Below, piece after piece: positions 1 to 5,300 of a stretch of 6,660 nucleotides of DNA. Every line of letters begins with the position of its first letter. Positions within the stretch are counted from its first letter, which is position 1. Below the pieces are notes generated by a model that had not been told where the DNA came from, ran no database searches, and worked only from the letters and a program-made list of their open reading frames with translations. Both the position numbers and the translations under genes were made by a program. This stretch comes from CAYQUV01 sp964421005 (lineage in GTDB: Bacteria; Patescibacteriota; Minisyncoccia; Minisyncoccales; CG1-02-41-26), in NCBI GenBank assembly GCA_964421005.1, contig CAYQUV010000038.1:1-6660 (forward strand), written 5' to 3'.

Positions 1-405
1 ATGGCTGACCCTCTGCCTACTGAGTTATACTTTGATTTTGAAGAACCTCTTGAGATGAGAATGATCCCAAAAGGAAAACGAACTGAATTGAGCAGGTTAA
101 TCGCAGTAGCAGGAGAAGTTAATTATTTAGTTCTCTGGAACTTAATCAAAGCAATTCTTGAATTCAGCGAAAAAAACGATTTCCAAGGAGGATATTCTTT
201 TATCAAGCGGGGTTTGGAGCGAATAATTCAATCAATGGGGATTCCTCTTCACGTTATTGATTCCTCTGCTCTAAGATATAGTGATAGCTTGCTTCACGGC
301 TATTTTTACCATGGTAGCCCGGTTAAGTGTATCTACTATTTAAGAGACGAGATAATCGAAGCAATAAACAAAAAAGAAGCGGAGATGATTTCTGCTTCTT
401 ACTAG
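1..405 (+). CDS. C-terminal part of a putative GNAT-fold acyltransferase (FeeM / autoinducer-synthase-like), 5' end probably outside the window
   Basis: The frame is open from the first base and ends at TAG 403-405, giving 134 residues. An ATG sits exactly at position 1, but the true start cannot be placed. Visible features are an ELSRL motif (residues 28-32), a helical stretch (about 40-56), RGLERIIQSMGIP (about 69-81) and a C-terminal YFYHGSPV-type segment (about 101-108) followed by a short helix. From memory of the family, the order 'E-[LI]-SRL, long helix, R-x-L-x-x-x-GIP, aromatic/G-rich strand' is how the second half of FeeM-type N-acyl amino acid synthases and PEP-CTERM-associated acyltransferases reads. 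Those proteins are roughly 200-260 residues, so about 80-100 N-terminal residues with the first GNAT strands would lie upstream. No signal peptide or membrane helix is visible. A terminator follows directly, so this gene ends its own transcription unit. The family call is a by-eye resemblance; otherwise it is a hypothetical protein. Confidence 0.42.
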   Translation: MADPLPTELYFDFEEPLEMRMIPKGKRTELSRLIAVAGEVNYLVLWNLIKAILEFSEKNDFQGGYSFIKRGLERIIQSMGIPLHVIDSSALRYSDSLLHGYFYHGSPVKCIYYLRDEIIEAINKKEAEMISASY

Positions 406-451
406 GCCGGATATTATTTTTCAGAGCAAAATATCCGGCTTTATTTTTTTT
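406..451 (+). terminator. Rho-independent terminator of the upstream gene
   Basis: A perfect 10-bp stem, GCCGGATATT (406-415) with AATATCCGGC (430-439), encloses a 14-base loop. It is followed by a T-rich tail ending in eight T (444-451). The stem begins on the base after the TAG stop codon. The T8 run is followed at once by A8 (452-459), but there is no T-run on the other side of the stem, so it should act only on the plus strand. It insulates the pilus operon from the first gene. Confidence 0.9.
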
Positions 452-468
452 AAAAAAAATGATATTTT
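440..468 (+). promoter_or_regulatory. Possible promoter of the kinase-pilus operon, predicting a leaderless mRNA
   Basis: A TG dinucleotide (460-461) precedes TATTTT (463-468), giving an extended -10 of the form TGnTATTTT with four of six consensus bases. A poor -35 candidate, TTTATT (440-445), lies 17 bases upstream. Initiation six to seven bases after the -10 would fall near 475, two bases before the kinase ATG at 477. No Shine-Dalgarno sequence is present between the terminator and the ATG, which fits a leaderless transcript. The match is weak in such AT-rich DNA. Confidence 0.25.
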
Positions 469-476
469 AAGTTAAT

Positions 477-2078
477 ATGTCTTGGATTGGAATATCAATT
501 TCAATTGTTACTTTAATTAATCTTTCTTTAGGGTTTTTAGTTTTTTTAAAAAACCGCAAAGACCCAGTAAATCAAAGCTTTCTCAACATAATTCTAACCG
601 CGGCTTTATGGGCATTTGGAATTTTGGTTTTCACAGAGTCAAAAGAATTTCTAAGATCATTGATAGGATTAAGAGTTGCTTTTGTGGGAGCTTCTTTGAT
701 ACCTGTTTCATTGCTTATTTTTTCATTAATTTTTCCTAAAAAATTAAAATCTGTTTCTCAAAAAAAATATTTTATAGTCTTATTACCCCCTGTTTTTTTT
801 GCTTTGATTTCTTTATTTTCACCGTTTATAGTTAAAACTTTAACGTTTGAAGTTTGGGGGTTTAACGCAGTATATGGTTCTCTTTATTTGTTTTTCGCTG
901 GCTACTTTTTCTTTTATCTCCTTTTAGTCCTTATTAACTTGATAAAACAATTCTTGAATTCTTCAGGAATAGAAAAATTGCAGTTTAAATACGTATTTTT
1001 GGGACTTTTGGGAACTATTATAATCGGCACTACTACTAATTTAGTAATTCCGGCTGCGGCAGGTCTTTCTAAATTTTCAAAACTGGGCCCTATTAGTGTG
1101 ATATTTTTCAGTTCTTTTACTGCCTATGCTATTATCAGAAAGAAGTTATTTGGTGTTCGGGTAATTTTGACCCAGCTCTTAGTCGGTTTAATTACCATCT
1201 TACTTTTAATTAACCTTATTAGCTCGGAAACATCAATTGAATATTCATGGAAAAGCATTCTCTTCGTGACTTTTTTGATTTTCGGCTATCTTTTGATTAA
1301 AAGTGTTTTGAATGAGATTCGACAACGAGAAAAAATGGAAAAGATGGCAGGAGAACTTCGGATTGCTTATGAGGAATTAAAAAGAATCAACAGGGCGAAG
1401 TCGGAGTTTATCTCTATGGCTTCCCATCAATTGAGAACACCTTTAACTTCTATTAAAGGGTATATTTCTATGTTACTGGAAGGGGATTACGGATATATCG
1501 ATAAAAAGCAAAAAGAAATACTCGGCAATGTTTTTCAATCCAATCAGAGATTGATAAAAATAGTCAATGAACTTTTAAACATATCAAGGATTGAACTCGG
1601 CAAAATGGAATTGACTAAAACCGAAACTCAAATTGAGGATTTGGTTGAATCTTGCTGTAAAGAGTTAGCTCCGGAAGCCGAGAAGAAAAAATTGAAGATG
1701 ATTTTCAAAAAACCAAAAACTGCTTTGCCAAAACTTAAGATAGATAATCTGAAAATCAGACAGGTTATTATCAATCTCATTGACAACGCAATAAGATATA
1801 CATCCCGGGGAGAAATAGAAGTCAATCTAAAAAAGGAAGCAAATTCAATTGTTGTTTCTGTTAGAGATACGGGCGAGGGGCTGAGCGAAAAAGAAAAAAA
1901 GGAAATCTTTGAAGGGTTTACCCGAGGTTCGGCAGGTACTGCCTTTTTTGTTGAAGGAGCGGGCCTTGGGCTTTATGTTGCTAAAAAATATATAGAACTC
2001 CATCAGGGAAGGATTTGGGTAGAAAGCCAGGGCAAAGGCAAAGGTTCTACATTTTATGTGAAGCTGCCAATAAAATAA
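477..2078 (+). CDS. Membrane-bound sensor histidine kinase with multi-pass N-terminal region
   Basis: A 533-residue two-component sensor kinase that should autophosphorylate on His and pass the phosphate to a response regulator not encoded here. Residues 1-276 form eight or nine hydrophobic segments (about 1-25, 37-53, 62-87, 97-117, 133-157, 172-192, 204-221, 228-247, 259-276). The ALWAFG stretch and the AYAIIRKKLFGVR boundary (about 216-228) resemble the HisKA_7TM-type sensor region, here with two extra helices. A charged signalling helix (about 278-308) leads to the HisKA domain, with phospho-acceptor H317 in SHQLRTPL. The HATPase_c domain shows the N box NLIDN (433-437), G1 DTGEG (464-468), F box (about 478-481), G2 GAGLGLY (494-500) and a GKGST G3-like end (521-525). 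All key residues are present, so it should be active. No PAS, HAMP or receiver domain is seen. The ATG at 477 is chosen because an in-frame TAA at 468-470 blocks anything upstream and it includes the whole first helix. The stop overlaps the pilC start by one base. Confidence 0.93.
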   Translation: MSWIGISISIVTLINLSLGFLVFLKNRKDPVNQSFLNIILTAALWAFGILVFTESKEFLRSLIGLRVAFVGASLIPVSLLIFSLIFPKKLKSVSQKKYFIVLLPPVFFALISLFSPFIVKTLTFEVWGFNAVYGSLYLFFAGYFFFYLLLVLINLIKQFLNSSGIEKLQFKYVFLGLLGTIIIGTTTNLVIPAAAGLSKFSKLGPISVIFFSSFTAYAIIRKKLFGVRVILTQLLVGLITILLLINLISSETSIEYSWKSILFVTFLIFGYLLIKSVLNEIRQREKMEKMAGELRIAYEELKRINRAKSEFISMASHQLRTPLTSIKGYISMLLEGDYGYIDKKQKEILGNVFQSNQRLIKIVNELLNISRIELGKMELTKTETQIEDLVESCCKELAPEAEKKKLKMIFKKPKTALPKLKIDNLKIRQVIINLIDNAIRYTSRGEIEVNLKKEANSIVVSVRDTGEGLSEKEKKEIFEGFTRGSAGTAFFVEGAGLGLYVAKKYIELHQGRIWVESQGKGKGSTFYVKLPIK

Positions 2079-3307
2079 TGCCAAGTTATTCTTATAAAGC
2101 AAAAAATCTTAAGGGCGAGGAAGAAACCGGAACTTTGGAGGCTAAAAACCGTGCTCAATTAGCCAGAATTCTTCGTCAGAAAGGATATTTTTTGATAGAA
2201 GCAGAAGAGGAATTTGGAGGAAAGAAAAAAATGTTTGACCTCAGAAAGTTAAATATTCTTGAGAAATTCGGCGGAGTTCCTCTTTCTGAAAAATTGTTTT
2301 TTACCAGAAATCTTCAGATAATGATAAAAACAGGCGTTCCTTTACCGAGAGCTTTTGAAATTCTTGCTAATTTAGCTAAATCAAGAAAATTTAAAGATGC
2401 TTTAAGAAAAATTTCAGAGGGCATAACCAGGGGAGAGAGTTTGTCCCAGGCGGTGGGCCGTTTTCCGGATATTTTTCCCAATATTTACCAGGAAACCCTG
2501 AAAGTTGGCGAGGAAACAGGAAAACTGGAGGATAGTCTTGATATTTTAGCCCAACAGATGGAAAGAGAACATGATTTAAAATCAAAAATTACAACCGCTA
2601 TGATATACCCGATTGTTGTTTTGGTTATAGCATTTCTAATCGGGATATTAATGTTTATTTTTGCTGTTCCCAAACTTAAAACTGCATTTGATGAACTGGG
2701 GGTTGATCTCCCCTTTACAACGCAAATAATCCTTAATGTCGGTGATTTTGTAGCAGAAAAATGGCCCTTAGCCCTTTTAATCCTTTTTATCTTAATTTTT
2801 GTTGTATTGGTGGCTTTGAAAACCAGAGGTGGAGGAAAATTTAAGTCAAAATTAGTTTTGATGATTCCGATTGTTTCCACGCTTTCAAGACAGATAAATT
2901 CAGCTTTGACGTTAAGAACGCTAAGCGCCGTTCTTTCAGCAGGGGTGCCGATTGTTCGGGCCCTGGATGTGTCGGCAGGGAGTTTGAAAAATTATTATTT
3001 TAAAAAATCTTTAGAGGAAGCTTCCGAAGTTGTTGAAAAAGGGAAAAAACTTTCCGAAGCCCTTGAGCCATATCGGGAGCTTTATTTGCCCATGGTTTTG
3101 GAAATGATAAAAGTGGGTGAAGAAACGGGAGAAACGCCTCAGGTTCTGGAAAAACTGGGCGATTTTTATGAAGAACAATTATCGGGCACTTTACAGAAAA
3201 TTTCCTCCCTTATTGAACCTGCTCTTATTATATTTATAGGAGCAGCCGTTGGTTTTTTTGCTATTTCTATGATGCAGCCAATGTTTAGCGTAATTGGTGC
3301 AATGTAA
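2078..3307 (+). CDS. pilC: Type IV pilus inner-membrane platform protein PilC (GspF family)
   Basis: A 409-residue GspF/PilC protein, the cytoplasmic-membrane platform that couples the assembly and retraction ATPases to pilin insertion and extraction. The N-terminus MPSYSYKAKN followed by a Gly-containing strand and helix (1-40) is the usual start of the family. Two T2SSF domains follow (about 73-196 and 276-398). Each has a GVP turn (86-88, 289-291) and the repeated motif KVGEETG (142-148 and 345-351), a clear internal duplication. Membrane helices lie at about 176-197, 230-247 and 381-400, the family's three-helix pattern, and the length is typical. The start is the ATG at 2078-2080, inside the TAATG overlap with the kinase stop; an upstream TTG at 2015 would add 21 residues without family resemblance. 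There is no clear Shine-Dalgarno, so translation is probably coupled to the kinase. The gene lies first in line before the four prepilin genes. Confidence 0.96.
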   Translation: MPSYSYKAKNLKGEEETGTLEAKNRAQLARILRQKGYFLIEAEEEFGGKKKMFDLRKLNILEKFGGVPLSEKLFFTRNLQIMIKTGVPLPRAFEILANLAKSRKFKDALRKISEGITRGESLSQAVGRFPDIFPNIYQETLKVGEETGKLEDSLDILAQQMEREHDLKSKITTAMIYPIVVLVIAFLIGILMFIFAVPKLKTAFDELGVDLPFTTQIILNVGDFVAEKWPLALLILFILIFVVLVALKTRGGGKFKSKLVLMIPIVSTLSRQINSALTLRTLSAVLSAGVPIVRALDVSAGSLKNYYFKKSLEEASEVVEKGKKLSEALEPYRELYLPMVLEMIKVGEETGETPQVLEKLGDFYEEQLSGTLQKISSLIEPALIIFIGAAVGFFAISMMQPMFSVIGAM

Positions 3308-3330
3308 ATTAAGAATCGAACTCAATTTAG

Positions 3331-4239
3331 ATGAAGTTCAGAATTGAAAATCAAAAATTAGAAATCTCAAAAGCAAAAGGTGTAACTTTAATTGAGTTGC
3401 TAATGATTATAGCTATTTTAGTTATTTTGAGTACTTTTGCTATTCCAGCCATATCCAATTTTCAGAAAGAGTCGGATTTGAACGACAACACAAGAGAAAT
3501 TATTAATAACTTGGAGTTAGCCCGAAGCAGAACATTGGCTTCAGAAGAAGAAAGTAAATGGGGGATTTATTTTACTACATCAACTACTCCTCATCAATAT
3601 TCTCTATTTAAAGGGGAAAGCTTTGCCACAGGTTGTTTAAGCCAGATTTTTAAACTTTCGGAAACGATTGAATTTTCTGAAATAAATTTCAATGGTGGAA
3701 ATGAGATTATTTTTGAAAGGGTAACCGGTGAAACCTACCAGCCGGGTATGGTTTCTTTGAGGGTGAAAACCGACCCAAATAAATCAAGGACCATCTATGT
3801 TGAACCCTCAGGCAAAGTAGAGTTAAGTACATCCTCGGTTTCTGACGCAAATCGTATTACTGATTCTCGTCATATTCATTTTAATTATATTAGAGAGATT
3901 TCCACTACTACCGAGAAGTTGATTTTGGATTTTGGAGGGGAAGTGACTGAGGAAATTATAATTTCCGATTTCATAGAAGATGGTCAAATCAGTTTGGAAA
4001 GAGAAGTTGATGTCGGGGGAGATTTACAAATAATAAAAATCACTACCCATCGTTTAAACAATCCTGATACTCAATTTTCCATTCATCGGGACAGAAGATA
4101 TAACAACAAACCACTCTCTATCTCTCTTAGCGGAGATGGAAGCGGCAATTTGATAAGCTATACAGCCCAAGGCGAAGAATCAAGAGGAACATCCATTTAT
4201 CTTGCCGCTGGAGATGCCGGGGATCCTCAGAGGCAGTAA
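3331..4239 (+). CDS. GspH-like type IV pseudopilin with an extra C-terminal domain
   Basis: A 302-residue class III-type prepilin protein. A lysine-rich 17-residue leader ends in AKG; cleavage by prepilin peptidase after G17 would leave V18 at +1 and E22 at +5 (VTLIE), followed by a hydrophobic helix to about residue 40. Residues about 50-165 read like a GspH/FimT globular domain: a helical LELARSRTLASEE stretch (61-73), then WGIYF strands and a YVEPSGKVEL strand (156-165). This already makes a full-size pseudopilin. Residues about 178-290 form an additional beta-rich domain with RHIHF (180-184), THRLNNPDTQF (239-249) and IHRDRRYNNKPL (251-262), then a Gly/Ser-rich strand pair. I believe such tails recur on minor pilins of candidate-phyla bacteria but cannot name a domain. 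The gene starts 23 bases after pilC without a visible Shine-Dalgarno. Role: minor pilin, likely part of the priming/tip complex. The prepilin call is certain; the exact subfamily is less so. Confidence 0.88.
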   Translation: MKFRIENQKLEISKAKGVTLIELLMIIAILVILSTFAIPAISNFQKESDLNDNTREIINNLELARSRTLASEEESKWGIYFTTSTTPHQYSLFKGESFATGCLSQIFKLSETIEFSEINFNGGNEIIFERVTGETYQPGMVSLRVKTDPNKSRTIYVEPSGKVELSTSSVSDANRITDSRHIHFNYIREISTTTEKLILDFGGEVTEEIIISDFIEDGQISLEREVDVGGDLQIIKITTHRLNNPDTQFSIHRDRRYNNKPLSISLSGDGSGNLISYTAQGEESRGTSIYLAAGDAGDPQRQ

Positions 4240-4264
4240 AAAAATAAAAATCAAAATAAAGATT

Positions 4265-4759
4265 ATGATACTAAATGATATTAAAAAATCTAGAGGAGTA
4301 AGTTTACTTGAACTTTTAGTTGTTGTCGGCGTTGTTTCCATTGGTTTAGTTTATCTTTTGGGAATATTCAGTTTTGCTTTAAAAATAGCTGCTTCAGAAA
4401 AATTGTTGATTCAGGCGAACTTTCTGGCAGAAGAAGCAATGGAGGGGGTGAGAAACTTCAGAGATAGAACAAACTGGCACACAGACGGCTTGGGAGTTAT
4501 TGATACCTCCACTGTTTATCATTTGGAAAAAACCGGCTTGCCCCCGGAGTGGAATCTGATTTCCGGAGAAAAAACAATAGACGGCTTTACCCAAAAGATT
4601 GTTTTTGACGATGTCCGGCGCGATTCAAATGATGATATCACGGAAAGCGGGGGAACAATTGATTCCAATACCAAAAAAATAACTATCACTATCTCCTGGC
4701 AGGAGAGAGGAGAAGATAAAGAAATAGAATTAGTCGGTTTTTTGACTAATTGGAAATAA
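4265..4759 (+). CDS. PilV/GspI-like minor prepilin
   Basis: A 164-residue prepilin-type protein. The short leader MILNDIKKSRG ends at G11; the mature end is VSLLE, with V12 at +1 and Glu16 at +5, and a hydrophobic helix runs to about residue 35. It continues as a long amphipathic helix with QANFLAEEAMEGVRNFRDR (50-68), the AEEAxExVRxxR pattern typical of PilV/GspI-like minor pilins. It ends in beta strands KKITITISW (137-145) and VGFLTNW (157-163). The start is the ATG at 4265; an upstream ATG (4214) and TTG (4202) are in frame and would overlap the previous gene, giving an unusually long lysine/isoleucine-rich leader. A 25-base A-rich gap separates it from the GspH-like gene, and only five bases separate it from the next one. 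Expected role: minor pilin in the tip/priming complex, inserted in the cytoplasmic membrane before assembly. Confidence 0.85.
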   Translation: MILNDIKKSRGVSLLELLVVVGVVSIGLVYLLGIFSFALKIAASEKLLIQANFLAEEAMEGVRNFRDRTNWHTDGLGVIDTSTVYHLEKTGLPPEWNLISGEKTIDGFTQKIVFDDVRRDSNDDITESGGTIDSNTKKITITISWQERGEDKEIELVGFLTNWK

Positions 4760-4764
4760 TTAAT

Positions 4765-5295
4765 ATGAAATTTAAAACTAGTTTTGGATTCACTTTAATT
4801 GAAATTCTGGTTTATATCGGAGTATTTTCCGTTGTTTTTGCTGCTCTTATTTCATTTATTATCTGGGTTAATAAATCTAACATTAAAACCCAAGCAATGA
4901 GAGAGGTTTCAGATAACCTGAAATTGGCTATGGATAAAATGATTTATGAGATAAGAACCGCCAAAAGCATTTATACTCCAACTGTCACTTCCAGCCAGCT
5001 TTCTCTGGAAACGCTCAATTATTTGCCCGAAGGAGAAACTTTTAGTTATATTGATTTTTTTCTTTGCGGCCCTCTTTCTGATACTCTTTGTTTGAAAAAA
5101 GAATCCCAGAATCCCGTTGCTTTAACCTCTCCTCGGGTAAAAATAGATAATCTGACTTTTACTCTGATTGGCACCTCAACTTCCACTTCTTCGGTTCAAA
5201 TTGAGTTAAAGGTAAGTTATAAAAATCCTCAAAATCTTACAGAATACCAGGCTTCGGTTGCTGCCACCTCCACTGCCTCTTTGAGGTCCTATTAA
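4765..5295 (+). CDS. PilW/GspJ-like minor prepilin
   Basis: A 176-residue prepilin-type protein with a textbook processing site: leader MKFKTSFG, cleavage after G8, mature end FTLIE with Phe at +1 and Glu13 at +5. The hydrophobic helix (about 9-35) is followed by a long helix containing NLKLAMDKMIYEIRTAKSI (51-69), which resembles the PilW/GspJ pattern LxxAxDxMxxEIRxA. The globular part is beta-rich and ends in AATSTASLRSY, a common ending in this family. Two cysteines (101 and 109) flank a short CGPLSDTLC loop and could form a disulphide if the domain is exported. The ATG at 4765 is preferred to the in-frame TTG at 4750, which would overlap the previous gene. A weak GGAA (4752-4755) lies nine bases upstream. 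The gaps to both neighbours are five bases, so it is cotranscribed. Its likely role is minor pilin in the priming/tip complex. Confidence 0.85.
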   Translation: MKFKTSFGFTLIEILVYIGVFSVVFAALISFIIWVNKSNIKTQAMREVSDNLKLAMDKMIYEIRTAKSIYTPTVTSSQLSLETLNYLPEGETFSYIDFFLCGPLSDTLCLKKESQNPVALTSPRVKIDNLTFTLIGTSTSTSSVQIELKVSYKNPQNLTEYQASVAATSTASLRSY

Positions 5296-5300
5296 AGATT

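Noticed and set aside
2015..2077. Longer N-terminus for PilC starting at TTG 2015
   Set aside because: The extra 21 residues overlap the kinase's conserved end and do not resemble PilC; the family's usual N-terminus begins at the ATG at 2078.
1628..2102. Minus-strand open frames opposite the kinase's 3' part (1628-1825 and 1845-2102)
   Set aside because: They lie antisense to the conserved HATPase domain, show no recognisable motif, and have phenylalanine/serine-rich content expected from complementing lysine-rich coding DNA.
2391..2880. Minus-strand open frames opposite pilC (2391-2585 and 2485-2880)
   Set aside because: They overlap each other and the conserved PilC domain; no family resemblance or own initiation signal.
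3280..3330. Internal promoter before the GspH-like gene (TGTAAA around 3303)
   Set aside because: Only a partial -10 with no credible -35; such matches are common by chance in DNA this AT-rich.
4202..4264. Earlier starts for the PilV-like gene (TTG 4202, ATG 4214)
   Set aside because: They would overlap the previous gene and give a leader of about 28-32 residues; the ATG at 4265 gives a normal 11-residue prepilin leader. ATG 4214 cannot be fully excluded.
4225..4270. Programmed frameshift on the A-rich stretch fusing the GspH-like and PilV-like genes
   Set aside because: A fusion would bury the second prepilin's cleavage site and membrane helix inside a larger protein, so separate translation is far more likely.
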